This document shows positions 1 through 8,940 of a DNA stretch of 64,000 nucleotides, in pieces. Source of the stretch: Algibacter sp. L1A34 (GTDB taxonomy: Bacteria > Bacteroidota > Bacteroidia > Flavobacteriales > Flavobacteriaceae); NCBI RefSeq assembly GCF_009796805.1, contig NZ_CP047029.1:1849501-1913500 (forward strand). Direction: 5' to 3'. The position numbers and the translations under genes were made by a program. The notes beneath the pieces were generated by a model, which was not told the origin of the DNA, did no database searches, and saw only the letters and a program-made list of their open reading frames with translations. How positions within the stretch are numbered: the stretch's first letter is position 1; each line of letters opens with the position of its first letter.

Positions 1-284
1 AGTTGTTTTACTTAATGTATAAAGATATTCCGAAACCAGAATTATATATTTATTTATACCAAAACACAGAGCGCTTACAGCAAAATATTAAAAAACGAGG
101 ACGTGATTACGAGCAAAATATAGCGGACGATTATTTAGAAAAAATTAACTCGGGGTATTTAGCGTTTCTAAAAAGTCAAACTGATTTTAACGTGAAAATT
201 ATTGACATTTCCGATCGCGATTTTGTTACGAATAGGAGTGACTATTTGTGGGTTTTGGGAGAGATTTGTGACGAACAACTTTAA
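1..284 (+). CDS. Deoxynucleoside kinase, C-terminal part (cut by window edge)
   Basis: This is the last 94 or so residues of a dNK-family kinase, which phosphorylates deoxynucleosides with ATP in the cytoplasm for nucleotide salvage. The open frame runs to the window edge with no credible start, so the N-terminal P-loop lies outside. The visible part carries the KKRGRDYEQNI segment (lid region; compare QKRGRDYENSI in the complete kinase at 37930-38544) and the family's C-terminal pattern ending VKIIDISDRDF. It is a diverged paralogue of that second kinase rather than a near-identical copy. A decayed duplicate of its 3' end lies at 3251-3338. Confidence 0.85.
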   Translation, partial: LFYLMYKDIPKPELYIYLYQNTERLQQNIKKRGRDYEQNIADDYLEKINSGYLAFLKSQTDFNVKIIDISDRDFVTNRSDYLWVLGEICDEQL

Positions 285-291
285 AATAAAA

Positions 292-333
292 ACTCCATTA
301 GAATTCATGTTCTTTATGAAATTCTAATGGAGT
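292..333 (-). terminator. Hairpin terminator of the GH63-like gene
   Basis: The arms are 292-308 and 316-333, pairing over about 17 bp with one bulge. Read on the minus strand the stem is followed by TTTTATTTT, so it suits the minus-strand gene ending at 364. On the plus strand no clear T tract follows, though the kinase transcript would also run into it. Confidence 0.75.
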
Positions 334-363
334 AGATTTAATATTATATTGAGAAAACAGAAA

Positions 364-2985
364 TTAGTCCTTGTCCATTTCCATAATTAAATTAGCAATA
401 AGCGATGTCCATCCTGTTTGGTGAGATGCTCCAAGCCCTCTGCCAGTATTGCCATCAAAAAATTCATAGAAAAAGTGTTCCTTTTTAAAATGTTCGTCTT
501 TTGTGAAAACCTTGTCAGGATCATCAGAATGGTATTGATATCTGCCATCTTTATTTGGTTCAAAAAGCTTTATCAGTCTTTTGGTTAATTCATTAGCAAT
601 TTGCTTTAAATTAAGTTTATTTCCGGAACCTGTTGGGAATTCATAAGTATATTCATCGCCATAAAATTCATAGTATTTACGTAACGATTGGATAATCATG
701 TAATTTAAAGGCATCCAAATCGGTCCACGCCAATTTGAGTTGCCTCCAAACATATTAGAACGACTTTCTCCAGGTTCATATTGAATTTGATGATGACCGT
801 TATGGTGAAACACAAAAGGATATTTTTCGTGATATTTTGAAAGCGAACGAATCCCGAAATCAGACAAAAATTCATCTTCATCCAGTAAACGTTTTAATAA
901 GTGTTCTAATCTAAAACCACGCATAATAGAGAACATAAAGTTGCCGTCTTTGTTGGCTTCTTCTAAATTTGAAATTAGTGATGCTAAATCTGGTCGTGTT
1001 TTTATAATGTTGTTTGCTCTTCTTCTAAATTCTTTTAATTCTTTAAATAAATCCTTGTTAATAATTTCTACAGCAAACATTGGGATAACACCTACCAAAG
1101 AACGTACTCTTAAACGGTCGGTTCTTCCGTCATTCATCTCAACAACATCATAATAGAAATTATCATCATCATCCCAAAGCGAAATATCTTTTTTTCCAAT
1201 ATGGTGCATAGCCCAAGCGATGTTCAAAAAATGCCTGAAAAACTTAACAGCAGGCTCTTCGTAAACTTTATTGTTTTTGGCAAGCTCAAGAGACATGCGC
1301 AGCATATTAATAGAGAACATAGCCATCCAGCTAGTCGCATCTGCTTGTTGCATTCTGGCGATACCTTCTGGCATGTGGTTTCTGTCGAAAACACCAATAT
1401 TATCTAAACCCAAAAAGCCGCCCTCAAATAAATCTGTTCCGTTTTTGTCTTTTTGGTTAACCCACCATGTGTAGTTAATCATAAGTTTTTGGAATGCTTT
1501 TTCTAAAAATGGAAGGTCTCCTTTTCCTGTTTTTTCTTTATCTTTTTCGTAAACTTTCCATACAGCATAACTGTGTACAGGCGGGTTAACATCGCTAAAA
1601 TTCCACTCGTAAGCAGGGATTTGACCGTTAGGGTGCATGTAGTTTTCCTGCAAGACCAATAGTAATTGGTCTTTAGCGAAATAGGGGTCGATTTCTACAA
1701 ACGAGGCCATGTGGAAAGCTAAATCCCAAGCTGCATACCAAGGATATTCCCATTTGTCGGGCATAGATATAATATGTCTATTGGTAAGGTGTTGCCAACT
1801 ATAATTTCTCATGTTGGTTCTTTTTGGTTTGTTTTCTCCAGGGCCTCCAAAAAGCCATTTAAAAACATCGAAATAATAAAACTGCTTAGTCCATAATAAG
1901 CCAGAAAAGGCTTTTTTAGCAAGATCTTGTTGTGCCTCTGGTAAATCCTTTTTTATGATGTCGGCATAGAAATCTTCGCATTCCGCTTTTCTTAGATCAA
2001 AAATAGAATCAAAAGCTTCCCAAGGATTATCTAATTGATTTTTGCTAAGGCGTATTTTAATACTTTTCTCTTCTCCTGCTTTTAGCTTAAACTTATGCCA
2101 AACGGCCATTTTAGAGCCTGTGTTCTTTGGGTTTACAGTGTTTTTTTTATTTACAACGTGCTCATGGATTCCGTCTTTAACAAAAGGAACTTCATTAGGT
2201 ACGTTATAAATAAGTTCGTTATTGGTTTCGTTTTCACAATATAAAGGTTTCCCGTTTTCGTGATAGAAATAGTACTCGCCATTTCTGCTGCTGTTAGATT
2301 GTGCGCAGCCTTCTTTGGTCGATTTTATAACTGGGCGCTCGAACTTATCATTGTGTTTCCAAACATTTCGAAACCATAAGTGTGGTAATACATGAATATC
2401 TGCTGCTTTCGAGCCTCTGTTTACAACAGTAACTTTCATTAAGATATCTTCGATGTCTCCTTTCGCGTATTCAATAAAGCAATCAAAATAAGCGTTGTCT
2501 TTAAAACAACCTGTGTCTAATATTTCATATTCGTCTTCGTCCCGACCTTTTCTGTTTCCTTCTACCAAATCGCCGTAAGGAAATTTACAATGCGGATATT
2601 TATATAGGTATTTATTGTATGAATGTGTTGGTGTAGATACTTGATGAAAATAAAGTTCCTTAACATCTTCCCCGTGGTTTCCTTGGTTGTTAGTAAGGCC
2701 GAACAATCGCTCTTTTAAAATGGTGTCTTTTCCATTCCAAAATGCAGGTGCCAAACATAAAATTTCTTTGGCATCACAAAAGCCTCCTATACCTTCTTCT
2801 CCCCATCTATAGGCGTTACTCCTAGCTTTTTCATGATCTATAAATTCCCACGATTCTCCATGTTCGCTATAATCCTCTCTAACGGTTCCCCATTGCCTTT
2901 CTGCTAAATATGGTCCCCAGTTTTTCCAGTTTTTATAATTATTAGGAGTTGCTAAACGTTCTGATTCAGGATTTTTATCAGCCAT
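364..2985 (-). CDS. GH63-like glycoside hydrolase (MGH1-type glucosidase), cytoplasmic
   Basis: This 873-residue protein belongs to the bacterial group of large (alpha/alpha)6-barrel hydrolases related to GH63. Recognisable parts are an N-terminal region with WGPYLAERQWGTVREDYSE, a middle beta-rich domain, and a C-terminal barrel containing PDKWEYPWYAAWDLAFH and NSNWRGPIWMPLNYM, followed by the conserved end FFDGNTGRGLGASHQTGW. The Asp in WYAAWD is a plausible general acid. No signal peptide is present (it begins MADKNPESERL), so the enzyme should act in the cytoplasm. Relatives hydrolyse alpha-glucosides or solutes such as mannosylglycerate; the substrate here cannot be told from sequence. 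The gene stands alone, ends in its own terminator, and uses the ATG at 2985. Confidence 0.8.
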   Translation of the reverse strand: MADKNPESERLATPNNYKNWKNWGPYLAERQWGTVREDYSEHGESWEFIDHEKARSNAYRWGEEGIGGFCDAKEILCLAPAFWNGKDTILKERLFGLTNNQGNHGEDVKELYFHQVSTPTHSYNKYLYKYPHCKFPYGDLVEGNRKGRDEDEYEILDTGCFKDNAYFDCFIEYAKGDIEDILMKVTVVNRGSKAADIHVLPHLWFRNVWKHNDKFERPVIKSTKEGCAQSNSSRNGEYYFYHENGKPLYCENETNNELIYNVPNEVPFVKDGIHEHVVNKKNTVNPKNTGSKMAVWHKFKLKAGEEKSIKIRLSKNQLDNPWEAFDSIFDLRKAECEDFYADIIKKDLPEAQQDLAKKAFSGLLWTKQFYYFDVFKWLFGGPGENKPKRTNMRNYSWQHLTNRHIISMPDKWEYPWYAAWDLAFHMASFVEIDPYFAKDQLLLVLQENYMHPNGQIPAYEWNFSDVNPPVHSYAVWKVYEKDKEKTGKGDLPFLEKAFQKLMINYTWWVNQKDKNGTDLFEGGFLGLDNIGVFDRNHMPEGIARMQQADATSWMAMFSINMLRMSLELAKNNKVYEEPAVKFFRHFLNIAWAMHHIGKKDISLWDDDDNFYYDVVEMNDGRTDRLRVRSLVGVIPMFAVEIINKDLFKELKEFRRRANNIIKTRPDLASLISNLEEANKDGNFMFSIMRGFRLEHLLKRLLDEDEFLSDFGIRSLSKYHEKYPFVFHHNGHHQIQYEPGESRSNMFGGNSNWRGPIWMPLNYMIIQSLRKYYEFYGDEYTYEFPTGSGNKLNLKQIANELTKRLIKLFEPNKDGRYQYHSDDPDKVFTKDEHFKKEHFFYEFFDGNTGRGLGASHQTGWTSLIANLIMEMDKD

Positions 2986-3250
2986 GAGTTCTAGGTGTAA
3001 TTATTAATAAAGTTGAAACCATAAATTAAGAACGCTTATCATGCATATATCAAAGTTGATTTTTGATGCCTTTTCGTTTTTATTAGGTTTTGAATAAAAA
3101 TAAAACTTTTTTCAGTAAGTCGTTGCTTGATTTGTAAGTATTTCTTTATTGGCGGTTTTAATACAATTCTTTTGATTTCTTTTTAAAAAAATACAGGATT
3201 TGTTGATGAAGCTGTGTTTTGATAAAAATCAATTCCGATTATTTTTGGAA

Positions 3251-3338
3251 CTTCTAAAAAGTCAGAAGAATTTTCAATGTTAAAATTATTGATATTTCCA
3301 GTCGTTATTCTGTTGCAAATAGAAGTGATTATTTGTGA
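3251..3338 (+). pseudogene. Relic of a deoxynucleoside kinase 3' end
   Basis: This stretch lies in the 384-base gap between the hydrolase and the methyltransferase. In one frame, 3279-3338 reads V-KIIDIS-S-R-YS-V-A-NRSDYL-stop, matching the kinase ending at 284 (KIIDISDRDFVTNRSDYLW) at 14 of 18 positions, with the Trp codon TGG turned into TGA. Bases 3251-3274 read LLKSQKNF, matching FLKSQTDF, but one base out of frame with the rest, so there is also a one-base shift near 3275-3278. Nothing convincing of the N-terminal half is visible upstream. The rest of the gap (2986-3250) holds no gene that I can support. Confidence 0.8.
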
Positions 3339-3369
3339 GATTAACGGAGAGTAATTAAAATCTTTCAAA

Positions 3370-4029
3370 TTAAATAACCTCATATAACTTCGTTACAATT
3401 CGTCCTTTATGGTGTTCTAAAATATATTCTCCAAGTATAGTTTCTGTTTTAACTTCTAAATTAAAAGGAGCTTCTAGTAGGTTAACGCCGCTGTTTTGTT
3501 TCAATCTAATGCCTTGTCCAGAAATAATATCTTTATTAGGTGTAAAGTTGCCTAACGGTAAATGTTCTGTCAGTATAATGTATTTATAATTAGCTAGTTT
3601 TTCTACTACACGTTCTATTTCAGCATTAGATAAATGCTGTAATACTTGGCGGAGAATAATACAGTCACCCGTTGGGAGTTCGTCTTTAGCAATATTTAGA
3701 CAATGGAATTCTAAATTATCAGCTTGGTATATTTGTTTATTTCTCTCAATAAGGCTTTCAACAATATCTGCGGCAATATATTTTTTTGTGAATTGAGTAA
3801 GCTGTTTACCTATATTAAAATCACCACAACCTAAATCGCAGACTGTTAAAGTTCTGTTATACGATTCTAAAAAAGCAGTTAAAACATCTAAATACGGGTT
3901 TATAATGTCCGGATCGTGAGAGCCAGATCCAGAATAGAAATCGAATTCGGTGCCACCCCAAAGATTCAATTTGTAAATTTGATGCATGGCGTCTTTAGTT
4001 GGCCATGGTTTTTTAATTCTTTTAGTCAC
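3370..4029 (-). CDS. Class I SAM-dependent methyltransferase
   Basis: This 219-residue Rossmann-fold methyltransferase has the SAM-binding motif VCDLGCGDFNIG at residues 63-74, an acidic residue after strand 2 (YIAADIVESL), and the post-motif segment LRQVLQHLSNAEI. The N-terminus (WPTKDAMHQIYKLNLWGG) is a basic/aromatic lead-in. The substrate is unknown. It lies downstream of trmH and the cupin gene on the same strand, but a strong terminator at 4051-4114 separates them, so it probably has its own promoter. It has no transmembrane segment and is expected in the cytoplasm. Confidence 0.8.
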   Translation of the reverse strand: MTKRIKKPWPTKDAMHQIYKLNLWGGTEFDFYSGSGSHDPDIINPYLDVLTAFLESYNRTLTVCDLGCGDFNIGKQLTQFTKKYIAADIVESLIERNKQIYQADNLEFHCLNIAKDELPTGDCIILRQVLQHLSNAEIERVVEKLANYKYIILTEHLPLGNFTPNKDIISGQGIRLKQNSGVNLLEAPFNLEVKTETILGEYILEHHKGRIVTKLYEVI

Positions 4030-4050
4030 CTGTTTTAGGTTTTCAATTTA

Positions 4051-4114
4051 TAAAAAAAACAAACGGATAGTTTTTGAAACATTTTAAATGTTATTTCAAA
4101 AACTATCCGTTTGT
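4051..4114 (-). terminator. Strong terminator after the trmH-cupin operon
   Basis: A perfect 21-bp inverted repeat, arms 4059-4079 and 4094-4114, encloses a 14-nt loop. On the minus strand it is followed by an uninterrupted T tract (A run 4052-4059 on the plus strand). It sits 33 bases after the cupin stop codon and just upstream of the methyltransferase start. Confidence 0.85.
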
Positions 4115-4147
4115 AATATATATTTATTGTAAAATAAGGTTGTTTTA

Positions 4148-4972
4148 CTAGTCGTCTTTGTTATGTGTTTTTAACCACTCTTCTCCGTCTTTATCAACAA
4201 AGAAATCCATCCAAACATAATACATTTCATTATCAGCTTCTACACTCACTGAGTGGCTTGAACCTCTTGGAATGTGTAGTAATGAATATTCTGGGAAATC
4301 AACCTGAGCTTCATCTGCATAAACAACGCTGTTGTTATCTGTAAGACCTAAAAACAATTGCTCAAGCATACCATGTACGTGCGCACCAACTTTATCTGGA
4401 CCAATAGTTCTAACTGTTCCCATGGCTACTCTTGGTATGTATTTGTTAGGTAATATGGTTCTACTTGTAGTTTGCGGACTCTTAATTGGTTCCGTGTACG
4501 ATTCGCAATCTGTAAATTGTTTAAAATAAATATTATCTACATTTTCTTTCGGGAACGTTTTAATATCTACAAGGTCTAATTCTGTTTGTAAAACCGATAT
4601 TTTTAGGTAATGTAGCGTTTCATCTTCATTAGCTTTAAATTCAATATCATCTACATTGTTAGGTAACATAATAGTTTCCGGAACAATCTCGTAAGTTTTA
4701 CCGCCAGAAGTTAATGTTGCATTACCCGTTATAAATAAATAAATGGTTTTGTGCGTTGCATCGATATCTACTTTTTGGGTAATATCACTATTAATGGTAA
4801 TGTGGTCGGTGGTAACACCGTCAATCTCATTGGTTAAAATGTTTTTACTTTGTTCTTGTTGGTCTTCTTGCAATTCCATATCAAGGTGTTTGATAGGGAT
4901 TTCTTGCGCGTAAACGGCTGCAGCAGAGAAAAGAAGTGCTGCTAAAAAGGATAATTTTAGTTTAGTTTTCAT
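4148..4972 (-). CDS. Exported cupin-domain protein
   Basis: This is a 274-residue protein with a clear signal peptide (residues 1-22, cleavage after AAAVYA) and a bicupin-like architecture. The C-terminal cupin begins near residue 196 with GAHVHGMLEQLFLGL; His198, His200, Glu204 and His240 (in RGSSHS) fit the metal-binding cupin set. The N-terminal half (VDIDATHKTIYLFITGN...) looks like a degenerate cupin without the histidines. It is probably periplasmic. Its start codon shares one base with the stop of the trmH-like gene, so the two are translationally coupled. The substrate, if any, is unknown. Confidence 0.7.
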   Translation of the reverse strand: MKTKLKLSFLAALLFSAAAVYAQEIPIKHLDMELQEDQQEQSKNILTNEIDGVTTDHITINSDITQKVDIDATHKTIYLFITGNATLTSGGKTYEIVPETIMLPNNVDDIEFKANEDETLHYLKISVLQTELDLVDIKTFPKENVDNIYFKQFTDCESYTEPIKSPQTTSRTILPNKYIPRVAMGTVRTIGPDKVGAHVHGMLEQLFLGLTDNNSVVYADEAQVDFPEYSLLHIPRGSSHSVSVEADNEMYYVWMDFFVDKDGEEWLKTHNKDD

Positions 4973-5514
4973 TATTGTTTAAATTGGTTTACCAATTTAC
5001 TAAATATATCCCAAACAACAACACCACAACTCACAGAAATATTTAAAGAGTGCTTTGTACCGTACTGCGGAATCTCAATAACCACATCGCTAGCGCTAAC
5101 CACATTTTGTGCCACACCCTTAACTTCGTTACCAAAAACAAGTGCGTATTTCGTATTCTCCTCTGGAGTAAAATTGTTAAGCATCGTTGCGTTTTCAGCT
5201 TGCTCAATAGAACAGATTTTTACTTTATCAGCTTTAAGTTTTTCAACCAAATCCATGGTGTTTTCAACGTGTTCCCAAGCTACAGTATCCGTGCTTCCAA
5301 GCGCAGTTTTATGAATGTCTTTATGTGGTGGCGTTGCCGTAATACCGCAGAGGTAAATTTTCTCAACCAAAAACGCATCACTCGTTCTAAATACAGAACC
5401 AATATTATTTAAACTTCTAATATTATCGAGAACAATAATAATAGGTGTTTTTTTTGCCTCCTTAAAAGCATCAACACTCAGTCTGTCTAGCTCGTTATTT
5501 TTTAATTTACGCAT
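4972..5514 (-). CDS. TrmH/SpoU-family RNA 2'-O-methyltransferase
   Basis: This 180-residue SPOUT-fold enzyme has all three family motifs: NIGSVFRTSDAF (37-48, with the catalytic-type Asn and Arg), LVFGNEVKGV (about 128-137) and IPQYGTKHSLNISVSCGVV (about 147-165), the last forming the trefoil knot that binds SAM. It lacks the extra N-terminal substrate-binding domain of RlmB, and its short length matches the TrmH/TrmL-like group acting on tRNA. The exact nucleotide target cannot be assigned. It leads a two-gene unit with the cupin gene. The structured repeat at 5582-5685 lies upstream on the same strand. Confidence 0.88.
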   Translation of the reverse strand: MRKLKNNELDRLSVDAFKEAKKTPIIIVLDNIRSLNNIGSVFRTSDAFLVEKIYLCGITATPPHKDIHKTALGSTDTVAWEHVENTMDLVEKLKADKVKICSIEQAENATMLNNFTPEENTKYALVFGNEVKGVAQNVVSASDVVIEIPQYGTKHSLNISVSCGVVVWDIFSKLVNQFKQ

Positions 5515-5534
5515 GGTACATTATATGTTTTTTA

Positions 5535-5553
5535 TTTCCGCGAAAGCGAAAAC
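5535..5553. repeat. Short dispersed palindrome-like motif, copy 1
   Basis: The 19-base sequence TTTCCGCGAAAGCGAAAAC resembles TTTCCGCAGGAGCGAAAAT at 23265-23283, sharing TTTCCGC, three or four spacer bases and GCGAAAA. It sits just upstream of the trmH-like gene. Its function is unknown. Confidence 0.4.
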
Positions 5554-5581
5554 CTATCTAATTTAACGTGTTTATTTCTTT

Positions 5582-5685
5582 TGGCGTTCCCCAAGGGTCG
5601 GGCTTGCACTACTCGCTTTTTTGTGTTGCATAGGTGCAACCACACAAAAAGAGCTCAAACAGGCCGTTTAATCCCTAACGCGCCA
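5582..5685 (-). repeat. Structured dispersed intergenic element, copy A
   Basis: This 104-base element lies in the gap 5515-5831. On the minus strand it reads TGGCGCGTTAGGGATTAAAC, then GGCCTGTTTGAGCTC, a long hairpin (arms TTTTTGTGTGG-TTGCA and TGCAA-CACAAAAA, loop CCTA), then GCGAGTAGTGCAAGCCCGAC and CCTTGGGGAACGCCA. The two ends pair (TGGCG with CGCCA, GTT with AAC). Copy B at 37834-37918 has the same two conserved blocks but a different, still self-complementary middle hairpin. It has no coding potential. It may be a mobile palindromic unit or a structured RNA; I cannot say which. Confidence 0.75.
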
Positions 5686-5831
5686 CTGTTGTGTGCTTAC
5701 TCCGTTCTAATATTCGGTTTAATAAATAATAATCGTGAATTTGTGAACAAATAGCAATAACTTCTATGGTTTCAACTTCAAAAAAAATAGAATAATAGTT
5801 ACTTTAGCAAACTTACTAAAACAGAAAACCA

Positions 5832-8444
5832 TTGGCAACAAAAAGTAAAAAAGTAACACCGTTAATGAAACAGTACAACGCCATCAAGGCTAAATATCCT
5901 GATGCTTTGTTGCTGTTTAGAGTGGGCGATTTTTACGAAACCTTTGGTTCTGATGCAGTAAAAACGGCAGGGATTTTAGGTATTATTTTAACCAAGCGTG
6001 GTGCAGGTAGCGAAAGCGAGATTGAATTGGCTGGTTTTCCGCATCATTCATTAAACACCTATTTACCTAAATTGGTAAAGGCTGGAGAGCGTGTGGCTAT
6101 TTGCGATCAACTCGAAGACCCGAAACAAACTAAAAATATTGTAAAGCGTGGTGTAACAGAACTTGTAACACCTGGTGTAGCATTAAACGATGAGGTTTTA
6201 GTGTCTAAATCGAACAATTTTTTATGTTCGGTTTATTTTGATAAAAAATATATCGGTATTTCATTTTTAGATATTTCTACAGGTGAGTTTTTAACATCGC
6301 AAGGTAATGCCGAGTATATCGATAAATTACTTCAAAATTTTAGTCCGAGTGAAGTTTTAGTCTCTAAGCAAAAACGCGCTAAGTTTAATGAAACCTTTGG
6401 AGACGATTTTCATACCTTTTATTTAGAAGATTGGGTGTATCAAACCGATTATGCCTACGAAACCTTAACAAAGCACTTTGATACTAAAACATTAAAAGGT
6501 TTTGGAATAGAAGATTTGTACGAAGGTATTATTGCTTCTGGTTCTATCCTGCATTATTTAGGAGAAACACAGCACCATAAATTACAGCATATTACATCTA
6601 TTTCGCGTATTGCAGAAGATGATTATGTTTGGATGGATCGATTTACTATTCGTAACCTCGAACTTTATAATTCTACAAATAATAATGCCGTAACCCTTTT
6701 AAACGTTATCGATAAAACTATTTCACCAATGGGTGGTAGGTTATTAAAGCGTTGGTTGGCTTTGCCTTTGAAAAATGTGGCGAAAATAAAACAGCGCCAT
6801 GAGGTTGTTCAATTTTTAACAACAGAAGATGTTACGCTGCAAACTGTTCAAAACCATATATTAGGAATTGGAGATTTAGAGCGTTTAATTTCTAAAGTGG
6901 CTACCACTAAAGTGAATCCGCGTGAGGTTATTCAACTTAAAAATTCATTAGAAGCTATTGTGCCAATAAAAACGTTGGCATCCGATTGCGATAATGAATC
7001 TCTGAGAATTATTGGAGACACACTGCAAAGTTGTGAAGTGCTTCGTGCTAAAATTATAGAAACTTTAAATGAAGAAGCCCCAGTAAATGTTTTAAAAGGG
7101 AATAGTATTGCTGAAGGTTTTTCGAAAGAATTAGATGAGTTACGAGCGCTATCAACTTCCGGGAAAGATTATTTAAACGGTATGTTAGCCCGCGAAAGTG
7201 AGCGTACAGGTATTACATCGCTTAAAATAGCATCCAACAATGTGTTTGGTTACTATATAGAAGTTCGAAATACGCATAAAGATAAAGTGCCAGAAGAATG
7301 GATTAGAAAACAAACTTTGGTAAATGCCGAACGTTATATTACTGAAGAATTAAAAGAATACGAAGCCAAAATTTTAGGGGCCGAAGATAAAATACAAGCC
7401 ATTGAGCAAAAACTGTTTGCTGATTTGGTGAGTTGGATGAACCAATATATAAAGGCTGTGCAACAAAACGCTTATTTAATAGGGCAAATAGATTGCTTAT
7501 GCGGTTTTGCGCAATTGGCAAAAGATAATAGTTACATCTATCCTGTGATAGATGAGTCTCACGATTTAGAAATTAAGGAAGGGCGCCACCCAGTAATTGA
7601 AAAGCAATTACCTATTGGTGAAGCTTATATTGCCAATGATGTGTTTTTAGATAGAACTACACAACAACTTATCATGATTACTGGGCCTAACATGTCTGGT
7701 AAGTCGGCTATTTTACGTCAAACAGCACTTATTGTGCTCTTGGCTCAAATGGGAAGTTTTGTACCTGCAAAAGAGGCTAGAATAGGTTTGGTAGATAAAA
7801 TATTTACTAGAGTAGGAGCTAGTGATAATATTTCGATGGGCGAGTCTACTTTTATGGTGGAAATGAATGAGACGGCTTCTATTCTAAATAACATCTCAGA
7901 GCGTAGTTTGGTGTTGCTAGATGAAATTGGTCGTGGAACAAGTACATACGATGGCATTTCTATTGCTTGGGCTATTAGTGAATATTTACACGAGCATCCA
8001 GCAAAACCGAAAACCTTGTTTGCAACACATTATCATGAGTTGAATGAAATGACGGAAACTTTTGGGCGCATTAAAAACTTTAATGTTTCTGTGAAAGAAT
8101 TAAAAGACAATGTACTTTTCTTAAGAAAGCTAGTTGAAGGAGGAAGTGCGCATAGTTTTGGTATACATGTGGCAAAAATGGCGGGTATGCCACAGCAAGT
8201 TTTGCACCGCGCCAACAAAATTCTACAAAAATTAGAGAAGTCGCATTCTAGTGAAGAACTCACAAATAAGGTAAAATTGATGCAAGACGATATGCAACTC
8301 AGTTTTTTTAATTTAGACGATCCATTACTCGAAAATATTAAAGAAGAAATTTTAGATATTGATATTGATACACTTACACCGGTAGAAGCACTTATGAAAC
8401 TTAATGAAATTAAGCGCATGTTGGTTAAGAAAAAGCAAGCTTAA
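5832..8444 (+). CDS. mutS: DNA mismatch repair protein MutS
   Basis: This 870-residue MutS recognises mismatches and starts repair with MutL. It carries the mismatch-wedge motif GDFYE (residues 32-36), connector and lever domains, the Walker A site TGPNMSGKS (about 618-626), Walker [17 protein letters not shown] (about 695-710) and the ABC signature region [13 protein letters not shown] between them. Its length is normal for the family. The first codon is TTG ([15 protein letters not shown]), which fits the usual N-terminus; no ATG gives a better start before residue 12. It is monocistronic, with the tRNA-Gly/tRNA-Leu pair following on the same strand. Confidence 0.97.
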   Translation: MATKSKKVTPLMKQYNAIKAKYPDALLLFRVGDFYETFGSDAVKTAGILGIILTKRGAGSESEIELAGFPHHSLNTYLPKLVKAGERVAICDQLEDPKQTKNIVKRGVTELVTPGVALNDEVLVSKSNNFLCSVYFDKKYIGISFLDISTGEFLTSQGNAEYIDKLLQNFSPSEVLVSKQKRAKFNETFGDDFHTFYLEDWVYQTDYAYETLTKHFDTKTLKGFGIEDLYEGIIASGSILHYLGETQHHKLQHITSISRIAEDDYVWMDRFTIRNLELYNSTNNNAVTLLNVIDKTISPMGGRLLKRWLALPLKNVAKIKQRHEVVQFLTTEDVTLQTVQNHILGIGDLERLISKVATTKVNPREVIQLKNSLEAIVPIKTLASDCDNESLRIIGDTLQSCEVLRAKIIETLNEEAPVNVLKGNSIAEGFSKELDELRALSTSGKDYLNGMLARESERTGITSLKIASNNVFGYYIEVRNTHKDKVPEEWIRKQTLVNAERYITEELKEYEAKILGAEDKIQAIEQKLFADLVSWMNQYIKAVQQNAYLIGQIDCLCGFAQLAKDNSYIYPVIDESHDLEIKEGRHPVIEKQLPIGEAYIANDVFLDRTTQQLIMITGPNMSGKSAILRQTALIVLLAQMGSFVPAKEARIGLVDKIFTRVGASDNISMGESTFMVEMNETASILNNISERSLVLLDEIGRGTSTYDGISIAWAISEYLHEHPAKPKTLFATHYHELNEMTETFGRIKNFNVSVKELKDNVLFLRKLVEGGSAHSFGIHVAKMAGMPQQVLHRANKILQKLEKSHSSEELTNKVKLMQDDMQLSFFNLDDPLLENIKEEILDIDIDTLTPVEALMKLNEIKRMLVKKKQA

Positions 8445-8475
8445 AAATTTTTTTAATTTTTTTTTGAAAAAGGCT

Positions 8476-8504
8476 TTGGTAATCCAATAAAAGGCTTAAA
8501 TTTG
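8476..8504 (+). promoter_or_regulatory. Bacteroidota-type promoter of the tRNA pair
   Basis: TTG (8476-8478, part of TTTG) lies 18 bases before TAAATTTG (8497-8504), matching the Bacteroidota TTTG / TAnnTTTG promoter. Transcription should begin around 8511, some 30 bases before tRNA-Gly. Confidence 0.7.
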
Positions 8505-8542
8505 CAACCGCAATAGCAATATTGCTCGTTCATTAAAAGACT

Positions 8543-8614
8543 GCGAAAGTAGCTCAGGGGTAGAGCATCACCTTGCCAAGGTGGGGGTCGCGGGTTCAAA
8601 TCCCGTCTTTCGCT
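8543..8614 (+). tRNA. tRNA-Gly (anticodon GCC)
   Basis: The cloverleaf is complete: acceptor GCGAAAG pairs with CTTTCGC, D arm GCTC...GAGC, anticodon loop TTGCCAA (GCC), T arm CGGGTTCAAATCCCG. The discriminator is T and CCA is not encoded. Confidence 0.97.
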
Positions 8615-8644
8615 CTGAGAATTTTTCGATTAAAATATTCCAAT

Positions 8645-8728
8645 GCTGAAGTGGTGGAATTGGTAGACACGTTGGACTTAAAATCCAATGTCCATTAGGA
8701 CGTACGGGTTCAAGTCCCGTCTTCAGTA
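8645..8728 (+). tRNA. tRNA-Leu (anticodon TAA)
   Basis: This is an 84-nt class II tRNA with acceptor GCTGAAG/CTTCAGT (a G-T pair at the end), anticodon loop CTTAAAA (TAA), a variable arm around TGTCCATTAGGACGT and T arm CGGGTTCAAGTCCCG. CCA is not encoded. It is cotranscribed with tRNA-Gly, 30 bases upstream. Confidence 0.97.
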
Positions 8729-8730
8729 CA

Positions 8731-8765
8731 AAAGCCTTATCTTTTATTAGATAAGGCTTTTTTTT
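8731..8765 (+). terminator. Terminator of the tRNA operon
   Basis: AAAGCCTTATC and GATAAGGCTTT form an 11-bp stem with an 8-nt loop, followed by a T run, three bases after tRNA-Leu. Confidence 0.9.
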
Positions 8766-8940
8766 ATGCACAAAATTTAAAATATTCTATTTTTTAACGT
8801 ATTGTAAAAGAGGTCGTATAAGCGAACTTCACTTTTATTAGCCATAGTTGGAAAACTATATAGTATAGGTGTTGCATTTAAGCTCTAAACGCATGTATTT
8901 AGGTTCTGTTGTTATATAATAAGAAGGGTGAAATTAGGGA

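Noticed and set aside
3183-3383. Minus-strand open frame of 66 codons
   Set aside because: It overlies the plus-strand kinase relic, overlaps the methyltransferase end, and has no family similarity or signal.
8033-8419. Minus-strand 128-codon frame in mutS
   Set aside because: It is a shadow of the mutS coding frame, rich in Ser/Phe as expected from antisense translation.
8568-8771. Open frame on the minus strand across the tRNA-Gly/tRNA-Leu pair
   Set aside because: It is antisense to two well-formed tRNAs; the 'GFEPATPTLAR' type sequence is the familiar artefact of translating tRNA genes.
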